A stretch of DNA of 64,000 nt, from assembly GCF_900103985.1 (NCBI RefSeq), contig NZ_FNIE01000010.1, forward strand, positions 248,001 to 312,000, read 5' to 3'. A program made the translations under genes and the position numbers. The DNA is from Actinacidiphila guanduensis. Lineage in GTDB: Bacteria; Actinomycetota; Actinomycetes; Streptomycetales; Streptomycetaceae. The notes under the pieces were generated by a model. It saw only the letters and a list, made by a program, of their open reading frames with translations. It did no database searches and was not told where the DNA came from. Below are positions 1-9,107 of this stretch, piece after piece (positions within the stretch are counted from its first letter, which is position 1; each line of letters starts with the position of its first letter).

Positions 1-767
1 TGGCGCTGAAGGCGTTCGCGCCGGCCGCGGTGCCCTTCGCGCTGCTGCACGTCGACACCGGCCACAACTTCCCCGAGGTGCTGGACTTCCGGGACCGCAC
101 GGTGGCCCGGCACTCCCTGCGGCTGCACGTGGCGAGCGTGCAGGACTACATCGACGACGGGCGGCTGCGCGAGCGGCCCGACGGCACCCGCAACCCGCTG
201 CAGACGGTGCCGCTGACCGACGCCATCCGCGAGCACCGCTTCGACGCGGTCTTCGGCGGCGGCCGCCGCGACGAGGAGAAGGCGCGGGCCAAGGAGCGGG
301 TGTTCTCGCTGCGCGACGAGTTCTCCCAGTGGGACCCGCGCCGCCAGCGCCCGGAGCTGTGGTCGCTCTACAACGGGCGGCACGCGCCCGGCGAGCACGT
401 GCGGGTCTTCCCGCTGTCGAACTGGACCGAACTGGACGTCTGGCAGTACATCGCGCGCGAGCGGATCGAGCTGCCGGAGATCTACTTCGCCCACGAGCGC
501 GAGGTGTTCAACCGCGGCGGCATGTGGCTGACCGCGGGTCAGTGGGGCGGGCCGAAGGACGGCGAGCCGGTGGAGCGGCGCACGGTGCGCTACCGCACGG
601 TGGGCGACATGTCCTGCACCGGCGCGGTGGACTCCGCGGCCGCCACGCTCGACGCGGTGATCACCGAGATCGCCGCCTCCCGGCTCACCGAGCGGGGTGC
701 CACCCGCGCCGACGACAAGCTGTCCGAGGCCGCGATGGAAGACCGCAAGCGCGAGGGGTACTTCTAG
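1..767 (+). CDS. cysD: Sulfate adenylyltransferase subunit 2 (CysD), 5' end cut by the window
   Basis: Small, catalytic subunit of ATP sulfurylase, which makes adenosine 5'-phosphosulfate from sulfate and ATP in the cytoplasm with CysN. The frame is open from base 3; the readable protein begins LALKAFAPAAVPFALLHVDT, the usual CysD core, so the true start lies before the window. Family marks are the HVDTGHNFPE block, the arginine/lysine-rich GGGRRDEEKARAKE loop and PLSNWTELDVWQYI. About 255 of the usual roughly 300 residues are present. A GTG at position 30 is internal. It ends 2 bp before cysN, so the two are translated together. Identification is firm; only the N-terminus is missing. Confidence 0.96.
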   Translation, partial: ALKAFAPAAVPFALLHVDTGHNFPEVLDFRDRTVARHSLRLHVASVQDYIDDGRLRERPDGTRNPLQTVPLTDAIREHRFDAVFGGGRRDEEKARAKERVFSLRDEFSQWDPRRQRPELWSLYNGRHAPGEHVRVFPLSNWTELDVWQYIARERIELPEIYFAHEREVFNRGGMWLTAGQWGGPKDGEPVERRTVRYRTVGDMSCTGAVDSAAATLDAVITEIAASRLTERGATRADDKLSEAAMEDRKREGYF

Positions 768-769
768 CC

Positions 770-2143
770 ATGACGAGCACCAGCGGCCCGATCACCGCCG
801 AGCAGCTTCTCGCGACGACCCTGCTGCGCTTCGCCACCGCCGGCTCCGTGGACGACGGCAAGTCCACCCTCGTCGGCCGGCTGCTGCACGACTCCAAGTC
901 GGTGCTGGCCGACCAGTTGGAGGCCGTGGAGCGCGCCTCTCAGGTCCGCGGCCAGGCCGCGCCCGACCTCGCGCTGCTCACCGACGGCCTGCGGGCCGAA
1001 CGCGAGCAGGGCATCACCATCGACGTCGCCTACCGCTACTTCGCCACCCCCCGGCGGCGGTTCATCCTCGCCGACACCCCCGGCCACGTGCAGTACACCC
1101 GCAACATGGTCACCGGCGCCTCCACCGCGGAGCTGGCCGTGGTGCTGGTCGACGCGCGCAACGGCGTGGTCGAGCAGACCCGCCGGCACGCCGCCGTGGC
1201 CGCGCTGCTGCGGGTGCCGCACGTGGTGCTCGCGGTCAACAAGATGGACCTGGTCGGCTACGCCGAGCCCGTCTTCGCCCGTATCGCCGCGGAGTTCACC
1301 GCGTACGCGGCCTCGCTCGGCGTGCCGGAAGTGACCGCGATCCCCATCTCCGCGCTCGCCGGGGACAACGTGGTGGAGCCCTCGGCGACCATGGACTGGT
1401 ACGGCGGCCCGACCGTGCTGGAGCACCTGGAGACCGTGCCGGTCAGCCACGACCTGGCCGCCTGCCCGCCGCGCTTCCCGGTCCAGTACGTGATCCGGCC
1501 GCAGACCGCCGAGCACCCCGACTACCGCGGCTACGCCGGGCAGATCACCTCCGGGCTGCTGCGGGTCGGCGACCCCGTCACGGTGCTGCCCTCGGGCCGC
1601 ACCACCACCATCGCCGGCATCGACGCGCTCGGCCGGCCGGTGGACACCGCGTGGGCGCCGCAGTCGGTGACCCTGCTGCTCGCCGACGACCTCGACGTCT
1701 CCCGCGGCGACCTGATCGCGCCCACCGCGGCCGCGCCCGCGGTCACCCAGGACGTCAGGGCGACCGTCTGCCATCTGCACGAGCGGCCGCTGCGGGTCGG
1801 CGAGCGGGTGCTGCTCAAGCACGCCACCCGCACCGTGAAGGCGATCGTGAAGGAACTCCCCTACCGGGTGGACCTCTCACGCGGCCTCGCCCACGAGCGC
1901 GGCCCCGCGGCCCTGGAGGTCAACGACATCGGCGCGGTGGTGCTGCGCACCGCCGAGCCGCTGCCGATCGACGCCTACGCCGACTCCCGCCTCACCGGCT
2001 CCTTCCTGCTGATCGACCCCGCCGACGGCACCACGCTCACCGCGGGGATGGCCGGCGAGGCGTTCCCGGAAAGTGCGCAAGGCGCGGCGGGCGCCGAGGA
2101 CGGGGCGGCCGCGCAGGCCGACGACGCCGGATGGGACTTCTGA
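770..2143 (+). CDS. cysN: Sulfate adenylyltransferase subunit 1, GTPase (CysN)
   Basis: Regulatory GTPase subunit of ATP sulfurylase; GTP hydrolysis drives APS formation by CysD. The 457-residue protein has the translation-factor-type G domain: P-loop GSVDDGKST near residue 28, DTPGHVQY (G3) near 101, NKMD (G4) near 157, then EF-Tu-like beta-barrel domains. The ATG lies 2 bp after the cysD stop. There is no fused APS kinase, unlike CysNC proteins; the length fits a stand-alone CysN. The C-terminal 25 residues are Ala/Gly/Asp-rich. A 274-bp gap separates it from the ssu genes. Confidence 0.96.
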   Translation: MTSTSGPITAEQLLATTLLRFATAGSVDDGKSTLVGRLLHDSKSVLADQLEAVERASQVRGQAAPDLALLTDGLRAEREQGITIDVAYRYFATPRRRFILADTPGHVQYTRNMVTGASTAELAVVLVDARNGVVEQTRRHAAVAALLRVPHVVLAVNKMDLVGYAEPVFARIAAEFTAYAASLGVPEVTAIPISALAGDNVVEPSATMDWYGGPTVLEHLETVPVSHDLAACPPRFPVQYVIRPQTAEHPDYRGYAGQITSGLLRVGDPVTVLPSGRTTTIAGIDALGRPVDTAWAPQSVTLLLADDLDVSRGDLIAPTAAAPAVTQDVRATVCHLHERPLRVGERVLLKHATRTVKAIVKELPYRVDLSRGLAHERGPAALEVNDIGAVVLRTAEPLPIDAYADSRLTGSFLLIDPADGTTLTAGMAGEAFPESAQGAAGAEDGAAAQADDAGWDF

Positions 2144-2243
2144 ACGTGGAACAGCCGGTCCAGGAGGCCTTCTCGGGCTTCGCGAAGGAGGGCGGGCGGG
2201 TCGGCAGCGGCTCGCTCGGCTCGGGAACGGGCGGGGTCGCACG

Positions 2244-2372
2244 ATGTGCGCGCTGACCGCCCCTGCCGCCTGCCGCGCCGCGGCGAGCGGCCCGCGCGTG
2301 CCCGCGGACGTCCCGCGTGCCGCGCACCCGCACCTCCTCCGACGACTCGACGCTCCTCCGGCCGCGCCCTGA
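2244..2372 (+). CDS. Possible short leader peptide before the ssu genes
   Basis: A 42-codon frame in the 274-bp gap between cysN and ssuA, starting MCALTAPAACR and ending HPHLLRRLDAPPAAP. Actinobacterial sulfur operons often carry short leader peptides with cysteines or an H-x-D-L-x-R motif; this frame has two early cysteines and a weak H-x-x-L-x-R resemblance only. No clear ribosome site precedes it. It could be chance coding in GC-rich DNA. Confidence 0.2.
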   Translation: MCALTAPAACRAAASGPRVPADVPRAAHPHLLRRLDAPPAAP

Positions 2373-2417
2373 CCAGCAGGGCGCGACACGCCGGGCCCTG
2401 ACGAGAGGACACCCGAA

Positions 2418-3566
2418 GTGTCTGCCCTGCCCCGTACCGGCTCCCGTATCCGCCCGCACCGCCGCAGACTCACCGCCGCGGCGGTCGCGCTGCCGATCCT
2501 GTTCGGCGCGCTCGCCGCCTGCGGCTACGGCTCCGACAAGTCCGACGACGCCAAGGCGTCCACCGCCCCGGCCGCCACGACCGCCGCGGGCGCCAAGAAG
2601 CTGTCGGCCGACCAGGTCAGGATCGGCTTCTTCCCGAACCTGACGCATGCCACCCCGCTGGTCGGCCTCAAGGAGGGCTTCTTCCAGCAGGAGCTGGGCG
2701 GCACCACCATCAAGCAGGCCACCTTCAACGCCGGCCCCGCCGAGATCGAGGCGCTGAACGCCGGCTCCATCGACATCGGCTGGATCGGCCCCTCCCCGGC
2801 GATCAACGGCTACACCAAGTCCGACGGCAAGAGCCTGCGGATCATCTCCGGTTCGGCCTCCGGCGGCGTCAAGCTGGTGGTCAACCCGAAGAAGATCAAG
2901 ACGCTCGCCGACGTCAAGGGCAAGAAGATCGCCACCCCGCAGCTGGGCAACACCCAGGACGTGGCGCTGCTCAACTGGATCAAGTCCCGCGGCTGGAAGG
3001 TCGACGCGCAGAGCGGCAAGGGCGACGTGTCGGTGATCCGCACCGACAACTCGATCACCCCCCAGGCCTACAAGAACGGCTCGATCGACGGCGCGTGGGT
3101 GCCGGAGCCCACCGCGTCCAAGCTGGTCGACGAGGGCGCCAAGGTGCTGCTCGACGAGAGCACGCTGTGGCCGAACAAGCAGTTCGTGATCACCAATGTG
3201 ATCGTCTCCCAGAAGTTCCTCACCGCCCACCCGGACGTGGTGGAGGCGGTGCTGCGCGGCTCGGTGAAGACCAACGCGTGGATCAACGCCAACCCGGAGA
3301 AGGCCAAGGCCGACGCCAATGCCCAGTTGAAGGCGCTGACCCAGAAGGCGCTGCCGGCCAGCCAGCTGGACCCGGCCTGGCAGTCCATCAAGGTGCTGGA
3401 CGACCCGCTGGCCTCCACCGCGAAGGCCGAGGCCGAGCACGCGGTGGCCGCCGGGCTGCTCAAGTCGCCCAGGCTGGACGGCATCTACGACCTGCGGCTG
3501 CTCAACAAGGTGCTGGCCGAGCAGGGTGATCCGACGGTGAGCGCCGCCGGACTGGGCGAGCAGTAA
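2418..3566 (+). CDS. ssuA: Aliphatic sulfonate ABC transporter, substrate-binding lipoprotein (SsuA-like)
   Basis: Extracellular solute-binding lipoprotein of an SsuABC-type importer for sulfonates or a related sulfur source. The GTG start has AGAGGA 8 bases upstream. The 382-residue protein has a basic N-terminus, a hydrophobic stretch and the lipobox LAAC at about residues 33-36. The mature part has the NMT1/SsuA fold: IGFFPNLTHATPLVGL, a GWIGPSPAINGY substrate-contact segment and the KGKKIATPQLGNTQD linker typical of sulfonate/taurine binders. Position just after cysDN and before the matching ATPase and permease supports a sulfur role. The actual ligand (sulfonate, sulfate or thiosulfate) cannot be told from sequence. 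Confidence 0.88.
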   Translation: MSALPRTGSRIRPHRRRLTAAAVALPILFGALAACGYGSDKSDDAKASTAPAATTAAGAKKLSADQVRIGFFPNLTHATPLVGLKEGFFQQELGGTTIKQATFNAGPAEIEALNAGSIDIGWIGPSPAINGYTKSDGKSLRIISGSASGGVKLVVNPKKIKTLADVKGKKIATPQLGNTQDVALLNWIKSRGWKVDAQSGKGDVSVIRTDNSITPQAYKNGSIDGAWVPEPTASKLVDEGAKVLLDESTLWPNKQFVITNVIVSQKFLTAHPDVVEAVLRGSVKTNAWINANPEKAKADANAQLKALTQKALPASQLDPAWQSIKVLDDPLASTAKAEAEHAVAAGLLKSPRLDGIYDLRLLNKVLAEQGDPTVSAAGLGEQ

Positions 3567-3601
3567 CAGCAGGCCGAGGAAGACCCCAGGAGGTGACTGC
3601 C

Positions 3602-4390
3602 ATGGCCGACACACTCACCGGCCCCGCGCCCGCGCAGCCGGGCACCCATGCCGCACGGCTGGAGCACGTCTCCAAGGCATTCGGCCGGCCCGGCGCCGCC
3701 CAGCCGGTGCTGGAGGACATCACGCTGGACGTGGCACCGGGCGAGTTCGTCTGCCTCCTGGGGGCCTCGGGCTGCGGCAAGTCCACGCTGCTCAACCTGG
3801 TCGCCGGGCTCGACAAGCCGTCCGTCGGCACCATCGAGACGCCCGGCGGCCGGCCGGCCCTGATGTTCCAGGAACACGCGCTGTTCCCGTGGCTGACCGC
3901 GGGCCGCAACATCGAACTGGCGCTGCGGATGCGCGGGGTGCCGCGCGAGCAGCGGCGCCCGGAGGCCGAGCGGCTGCTGTCGCTGGTGCGGCTGTCGGGC
4001 GCGTACGGCAAGCGGGTGCACGAGCTGTCCGGCGGCATGCGGCAGCGGGTGGCGCTGGCCCGCGCGCTGGCCCAGGACAGCCGGCTGCTGCTGATGGACG
4101 AGCCGTTCGCGGCACTGGACGCCATCACCCGGGACGTCCTGCACGACGAACTGACCCGGATCTGGGCCGAAACGAACCTGTCGGTCCTCTTCGTGACGCA
4201 CAACGTGCGCGAGGCGGTGCGGCTGGCGCAGCGGGTGGTGCTGCTCTCGTCCCGCCCCGGCCGCATCAACCGCGAGTGGGCCATCGACATACCGCAGCCG
4301 CGGCGGATCGAGGACGCCGCCGTGGCGGACCTGTCCGTCGAGATCACCGACGAGCTCCGGGGGGAGATCCGCCGCCATGGCAAGCACTGA
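3602..4390 (+). CDS. ssuB: ABC transporter ATP-binding protein (SsuB-like)
   Basis: Cytoplasmic ATPase of the sulfonate-type importer, 262 residues. ATG at 3602 is chosen because AGGAGG at 3588-3593 sits 8 bases upstream and overlaps an in-frame GTG at 3593, which rules that GTG out. Motifs: Walker A GASGCGKST, Q-loop MFQEHALFPW, signature LSGGMRQRVALARALA, Walker B LLLMDEPFAALDA and the H-loop FVTHNVREA. These match the nitrate/sulfonate/taurine (SsuB/TauB) ATPase group. It overlaps the permease start by 14 bp. Confidence 0.92.
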   Translation: MADTLTGPAPAQPGTHAARLEHVSKAFGRPGAAQPVLEDITLDVAPGEFVCLLGASGCGKSTLLNLVAGLDKPSVGTIETPGGRPALMFQEHALFPWLTAGRNIELALRMRGVPREQRRPEAERLLSLVRLSGAYGKRVHELSGGMRQRVALARALAQDSRLLLMDEPFAALDAITRDVLHDELTRIWAETNLSVLFVTHNVREAVRLAQRVVLLSSRPGRINREWAIDIPQPRRIEDAAVADLSVEITDELRGEIRRHGKH

Positions 4391-5348
4391 GACGGGCGCG
4401 CAGGGCGCGCTGGACGAACCGGTACCCGGGAAGGCCGGGGGCACCGGAGACATCGGGGCCGGCGGGGCCGGCGGGGACGGCGCCGCCGGGCAGGACCTGG
4501 GCGGCCTGGAGGCCGGGCTCGACGCGCTGGAGACCCGCACGGTCGGCCGCACCCCGCTCGGGGCGGTGCTGCTGAAGAAGGTCGTGCCGCCGCTGACCGC
4601 GATCGTGGTCATCGTCGCGGTGTGGCAGATCGCGGTCTCCGCCGGCGCCTCGGACCCGACGAAGCTGCCGAGCCCGCACGCGGTGTGGCAGGAGCTGGTG
4701 GACCGCTGGCAGGCCGGCGACCTGTTCTCGATCATCTGGACCAGCGTCGAGCGCGGCCTGCTCGGCTTCCTGGCCGCCCTCGTCATCGGCACGCCGCTCG
4801 GCCTCGTCGTCGCCCGGGTGCCCTTCGTACGGGCGGCGATCGGGCCGATCCTCACCGGCCTTCAGTCGCTGCCGTCGGTGGCCTGGGTGCCGGCCGCGGT
4901 GATCTGGCTCGGCATCGAGGACAAGGCGATGTACGCGGTGATCCTGCTGGGCGCCGTGCCCTCCATCGCCAACGGCCTGGTCTCCGGCATCGACCAGGTG
5001 CCGCCGATCTACCTGCGCGCGGGCCGCACGATCGGCGCCACCGGGCTGCGCGGCGCCTGGCACATCCTGCTGCCGGCGTCCCTGCCCGGCTATGTCTCGG
5101 GCCTGAAGCAGGGCTGGGCGTTCTCCTGGCGCTCGCTGATGGCCGCCGAGCTGATCGCCTCCTCCCCCGACCTCGGCGTCGGCCTGGGCCGGTACCTGGA
5201 GAACATGCGCGAGGCGTCCGACATGGCCGGGGTGTTCCTCGGCATCCTGCTGATCCTGGTGGTCGGCATCGCCATCGACCAGATCGTCTTCAGCCCGCTG
5301 GAGCGCCATGTCCTGCGCACCCGCGGCCTGACGGCCAGGAGCCAGTGA
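4377..5348 (+). CDS. ssuC: ABC transporter permease (SsuC-like)
   Basis: Membrane channel of the sulfonate-type importer, 323 residues. A hydrophilic, Gly-rich N-terminal stretch of about 60 residues precedes the BPD_transp_1 domain with roughly six membrane segments. The EAA-type loop is at ...DQVPPIYLRAGRTIGATGLRG, followed by IVFSPLERHVLR, a typical SsuC/TauC C-terminus. ATG at 4377 lies inside the end of ssuB, indicating coupled translation. The Gly/Ala-rich N-terminal extension is longer than in most SsuC proteins. Confidence 0.9.
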   Translation: MASTETGAQGALDEPVPGKAGGTGDIGAGGAGGDGAAGQDLGGLEAGLDALETRTVGRTPLGAVLLKKVVPPLTAIVVIVAVWQIAVSAGASDPTKLPSPHAVWQELVDRWQAGDLFSIIWTSVERGLLGFLAALVIGTPLGLVVARVPFVRAAIGPILTGLQSLPSVAWVPAAVIWLGIEDKAMYAVILLGAVPSIANGLVSGIDQVPPIYLRAGRTIGATGLRGAWHILLPASLPGYVSGLKQGWAFSWRSLMAAELIASSPDLGVGLGRYLENMREASDMAGVFLGILLILVVGIAIDQIVFSPLERHVLRTRGLTARSQ

Positions 5349-5360
5349 GTCCCCGAGTCC

Positions 5361-5408
5361 GTGAGTCTGTGAGTCTGTGAGTCTGTGAGTCTGTGAGTCT
5401 GTGAGTCT
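5361..5408 (+). repeat. Six perfect tandem copies of an 8-bp unit (GTGAGTCT)
   Basis: GTGAGTCT is repeated six times without a mismatch between the ssuC stop and the chelatase gene, and a seventh, partial copy (GTGAGCCA) provides that gene's GTG start. Because 8 is not a multiple of 3, TGA recurs in all three frames. A change in copy number would move the spacing but not the reading frame of the downstream gene. Confidence 0.97.
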
Positions 5409-6296
5409 GTGAGCCACCGCATGATCCCGTACCCCGCTCCCCCGGGCCCGGCGCCGCACGCCGGCCCGGGCGGGCTGTCGCGCGGCCGCCGGGCCGTACG
5501 CGAGCAGGCGTCGGCCGCCGCCCGGGGCCCGGCCGGGATGGGGCGCGAGCGGCCGCCGCTGCTGGTGATCGCCCACGGCTCGCGCGACCCGCGGCACGCC
5601 CGCACCGTGCGGGAGGTCACGGCCCTGGTCGCCGCCGCGCGGCCCGGGCTGCGGGTGGAGACGGCGTTCCTGGATTTCTGCGCGCCCTCGGTGCCGCAGG
5701 CCGTGGAGCGCCTCGCGGCCGACGGGGTGCGCGAGGCGGTGGCGCTGCCGCTGCTGCTGACCCGCGCCTTCCACGCCAAGTCCGACATCCCCGCGGTGCT
5801 GCGCGGCGCGGCGGCCGTGCTGCCGCGCCTGCGGCTGCACATGGCCGACGTGCTCGGGCCCTCCCCGCTGCTGACCGCCGCGCTGGAGCGGCGGCTGCGT
5901 GAGGCCGGACTGCGGCCGGGCGAGCGCGCGTCCACCGGTGTCGTCCTCGCCTCGGCCGGCTCCACCGATCCCGAGGCGGCCGCGGTGATCGCCGCCGTCG
6001 CCCGCGCCTGGCAGCGCACCGGGTGGTACGCGGTGCGTCCCGCCTTCGCCTCGGCCGCGCTGCCCCGCACCGGGGACGCGGTGCGCGCGCTGCGGGCCGA
6101 GGGCGCCGCCCGGGTCGCGGTGGCCCCCTACGTCATCGCCCCCGGCTTCCTGCCCGACCGCATCGTCCGCGGCGCCGAGGAGGCCGGGGCCGATGTGCTC
6201 GCGCCGGTCCTGGGCGCGGCGCCGGAGCTGTGCGGGCTCCTGCTCCGCCGGTACGACGAGGCGCTGGCGCAGTCGGCGCGGCCCGCGATCGCCTGA
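5409..6296 (+). CDS. Sirohydrochlorin chelatase family protein (CbiX/SirB type)
   Basis: Likely inserts Fe2+ into sirohydrochlorin to make sirohaem, the cofactor of assimilatory sulfite reductase, which fits its place behind cysDN-ssuABC. The protein of about 295 residues has two CbiX-like halves: LLVIAHGSRDPRHARTVREV near residue 50 with the metal-binding His, and a second half around VAVAPYVIAPGFLPDRI near 240. The GTG at 5409 is formed by the last repeat copy; an ATG at 5421 (MIPYPAPPG) is an equally good start and no strong ribosome site favours either. Cobalt chelation is an alternative, but no cobalamin genes are nearby. Confidence 0.82.
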   Translation: MSHRMIPYPAPPGPAPHAGPGGLSRGRRAVREQASAAARGPAGMGRERPPLLVIAHGSRDPRHARTVREVTALVAAARPGLRVETAFLDFCAPSVPQAVERLAADGVREAVALPLLLTRAFHAKSDIPAVLRGAAAVLPRLRLHMADVLGPSPLLTAALERRLREAGLRPGERASTGVVLASAGSTDPEAAAVIAAVARAWQRTGWYAVRPAFASAALPRTGDAVRALRAEGAARVAVAPYVIAPGFLPDRIVRGAEEAGADVLAPVLGAAPELCGLLLRRYDEALAQSARPAIA

Positions 6297-6685
6297 GCGG
6301 GCTCGCGGTCGGCGTCGCCGTGGCCGTTGCGGTGAGCACCGCCGTCGCCACCACTGCCGTCTGAGCCGCGGGCGATCCTTCGGGTTCGGGGGACGCGGCC
6401 TCCCGCCGTCCCGGCGTCCGGCCGGCAGGGGCCGGTCCTCCCCGGCTCGACGGTCCTGCCGGCCCCATCCGCCGTTCCAGCTCAGCGGCCCGTCCCCGGG
6501 GGCTCCTCGGGGCTGTCCCGCAAGGGGACGGTGGGGGTAGCCCCACCCCTGAGGGGGAGAGTGCCCTCCCCGAAGTCACCGGTTGGCCGGATGGGTCGGC
6601 GCTGCCCGCGCCCATACCGTCGTGGATGGAAAGAGCGGCTGGTCAGGCCGCCACCCACGACGATCCTTCACCAAGGGGGCACACC
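6297..6685. other. Intergenic gap between the chelatase and MMPL genes
   Basis: 389 bp with no convincing gene. It holds G/C-rich hairpins: GGTGGGG at 6530-6536 pairs with CCCCACC at 6541-6547, followed by a second GGGG/CCCC stem at about 6552-6571. These may end transcription of the sulfur cluster. The MMPL ribosome site AAGGGGG is at 6673-6679. Confidence 0.6.
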
Positions 6686-8962
6686 GTGAGTCGCGCTCGC
6701 GCACACGGCAGCAGAATGGGCATCGCGGCGGCGATGGGAGGGTGGAGCGCCCGGCACCGCTGGGCGGCGGTGGGCGGCTGGCTGCTCTTCGTCATCCTCG
6801 TCATGGTCGTCGGCCAGGCCGCCGGCCGTATCGATGTCGACGAGGACAAGGCCACACCAGGGGAGGTGGCCCAGGCGGCCACCCTGATCGACAATGCCGG
6901 CCTGCAGGACGCCGCGAGCGAGATGGTGCTCGTGCAGACCACGCACGGCAGCGTCGAGGACCCGGCGGTACGGGGAGCGGTCGCCGACGTGATGCACGCG
7001 GTGGACGGCACCGGGCTGGTGACGGCGGTCAGTTCGCCGTACACCACCAAGTCCGTCTCGGCGGACCACCGTTCGGCACTCGTCCGGTTCGACATGCGCG
7101 GCTCCTCCGACGACGCGCCCGACCATGTGCAGCCCGTGCTGGACGCGGTGGCGAAGGTGCAGGGGGAGCACAAGGACCTGCGGATCGAGGAGTTCGGCGA
7201 CGCCAGCGGCAACAAGGCGGTCAACGACGCCTTCGGCAGTGACTTCAAGACCGCGGAGTTCTCCGCGGTGCCGGTGGCGCTGGCGATCCTGCTGGTGGCC
7301 TTCGGGGCGCTGGTCGCCGCGCTGCTGCCGGTCGCCCTGGCGCTGACGGCCTTCCTCGGCGCCTCCGGCGTGGTGGCCCTGGTCAGCCACCGGGTGCCGA
7401 TGAGCGACACCGCGAACTCGGTGATGCTTCTGGTGGGCCTGGCCGTCGGGGTCGACTACTGCCTGTTCTACCTGCGCCGGGAGCGCGAGGAGCGGGCCGC
7501 GGGCCACGACCCGCACACTGCGCTGCGGATCGCCTCGGCCACCTCGGGACGGGCGATCCTGATCTCCGGGTTCACCGTGATCGTGGCGATGGCGGGCATG
7601 CTCTTCACCGGCATCGGCGACTTCAAGGCGATGGGCGTGGCCACGATGATCGTCGTCGCCATCGCGATGTTCGGCTCGGTGACGGTGCTGCCCGCGCTGC
7701 TGTCGCTGCTGGGCGAGCGGGTGGAGAAGGGCCGGCTGCCGTTCTCGAACCGCCGGGCCGGGCGCCGGGCCGCCCGCCGCGCCGGGGCCGGGCAGGGCTC
7801 CAGCCGTTTCTGGCGGACCGTGCTGCGGCCGGTGCTGCGCCACCCCCGGGCGGCGGTGGTGATCGCCGGCGGCGCGCTGGTGGCCATCGCGGTGCCCGCG
7901 TTCTCGATGCACACCGCGAACCTCTCGCTCCAGCAGGAGCTCGGCGACCACCTGCCGGTCATCCGCACCTACGACCGCATCGACGCGGCCTTCCCCGGCG
8001 GCCCCGAGCCCGCGCAGGTCGTCGTCAAGGCCGACCGGATCGACTCGCCGCAAGTGCGCCACGCCATCGCCGACTTCCGCACCGAGGCGGTCGCCTCGGG
8101 CGCCAGCCGCGGCCCGGTCACGGTGACCCTGCACGGCCCGCAGAACCTCGCGCGGATCGACGTGCCGCTGGCCGGCGGCACCGACCGGGGCAAGGCCGAG
8201 GCCGACCTGAAGCTGCTGCGCGAGCACGTACGGCCCGACACCCTCGGCAAGGTGCCCGGCCTGCAGGCGCCGATCACCGGCGAGACCGCGTCCTCGATGG
8301 ACTTCACGCACAAGATCACCAGCAGTGTGCCGCCGGTGTTCGCCTTCGTGACGGTCTTCGCCTTCCTGCTGATGCTGCTCTCCTTCCGCTCGCTGACCAT
8401 CGCGCTGACCTCGATCGTGCTGAACCTGCTGTCGGTGGGCGCCGCCTACGGCGTGCTCACGCTGGTCTTCCAGCACGGTGTGGGCGCCTCGCTGGTGGGC
8501 GCGTCCGGCACGGGGGCGGTGGTGGCCTGGCTGCCGCTGTTCCTCTTCGTGATCCTGTTCGGGCTGAGCATGGACTACCACGTGTTCGTGGTCTCCAGGA
8601 TCCGCGAGGCCCGGATGCGCGGGCTGACCACCAAGGGCGCGATCGAGCACGGCATCACCACGACCGCGGGCGTGGTCACCAGCGCCGCCGTCATCATGGT
8701 CGCCGTCTTCGCGATCTTCGGGACGCTGTCGATGCAGAGCATGAAGCAGATGGGCGTGGGCCTGGCCTTCGCGGTGCTGATCGACGCCACGGTGATCCGG
8801 GGTGTCCTGCTCCCCGCGGTGATGACCCTCCTCGGCGAGCGCAACTGGTACCTCCCCCGCTGGCTGCACCGCCTCCCCGACCTCACCCACGACGAGACCG
8901 CCCTCCCCACCCCGCCCCACCCCACCACCCCCGAACCCCACCGCCTCACCGACCCGGTGTGA
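6686..8962 (+). CDS. MMPL family RND transporter
   Basis: Large inner-membrane exporter of the MMPL/RND superfamily, 758 residues, usually moving lipids or hydrophobic small molecules using the proton gradient. GTG at 6686 is chosen because AAGGGGG lies 6 bases upstream; an ATG at 6626 is in frame but has no such site. It shows one N-terminal membrane segment, an extracellular domain (about 45-195), a five-segment bundle (about 200-370), a second extracellular domain and a second bundle ending near residue 735. Motifs GLAVGVDYCLFYLRREREE and GLSMDYHVFVVSRIRE mark the two membrane repeats and carry the conserved Asp-Tyr pairs. Substrate is unknown. It stands alone. Confidence 0.93.
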   Translation: MSRARAHGSRMGIAAAMGGWSARHRWAAVGGWLLFVILVMVVGQAAGRIDVDEDKATPGEVAQAATLIDNAGLQDAASEMVLVQTTHGSVEDPAVRGAVADVMHAVDGTGLVTAVSSPYTTKSVSADHRSALVRFDMRGSSDDAPDHVQPVLDAVAKVQGEHKDLRIEEFGDASGNKAVNDAFGSDFKTAEFSAVPVALAILLVAFGALVAALLPVALALTAFLGASGVVALVSHRVPMSDTANSVMLLVGLAVGVDYCLFYLRREREERAAGHDPHTALRIASATSGRAILISGFTVIVAMAGMLFTGIGDFKAMGVATMIVVAIAMFGSVTVLPALLSLLGERVEKGRLPFSNRRAGRRAARRAGAGQGSSRFWRTVLRPVLRHPRAAVVIAGGALVAIAVPAFSMHTANLSLQQELGDHLPVIRTYDRIDAAFPGGPEPAQVVVKADRIDSPQVRHAIADFRTEAVASGASRGPVTVTLHGPQNLARIDVPLAGGTDRGKAEADLKLLREHVRPDTLGKVPGLQAPITGETASSMDFTHKITSSVPPVFAFVTVFAFLLMLLSFRSLTIALTSIVLNLLSVGAAYGVLTLVFQHGVGASLVGASGTGAVVAWLPLFLFVILFGLSMDYHVFVVSRIREARMRGLTTKGAIEHGITTTAGVVTSAAVIMVAVFAIFGTLSMQSMKQMGVGLAFAVLIDATVIRGVLLPAVMTLLGERNWYLPRWLHRLPDLTHDETALPTPPHPTTPEPHRLTDPV

Positions 8963-8970
8963 GGGGTCCC

Positions 8971-8986
8971 CGAGCCGGTCGGCTCG
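8971..8986 (+). terminator. Short hairpin after the MMPL gene
   Basis: CGAGCC at 8971-8976 pairs with GGCTCG at 8981-8986 around a 4-base loop, 8 bp after the stop. There is no T run, so termination is only plausible. Confidence 0.4.
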
Positions 8987-9107
8987 CGGGCCGGCAGCGG
9001 CACCGGTCGACCTGCCGGAAGGGCCGACCTGCACGGACGGCTTCATGCAACGCCCCTGCCCGGGTTGGGCGGGGGCGTTGTCGGTGGGCGCTAGTACGGT
9101 GGGCCAT

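Noticed and set aside
3593..3601. GTG at 3593 as ssuB start
   Set aside because: It overlaps the AGGAGG ribosome site that serves ATG 3602.
5361..5408. CRISPR-like array
   Set aside because: Units are 8 bp and directly joined, with no spacers and no cas genes.
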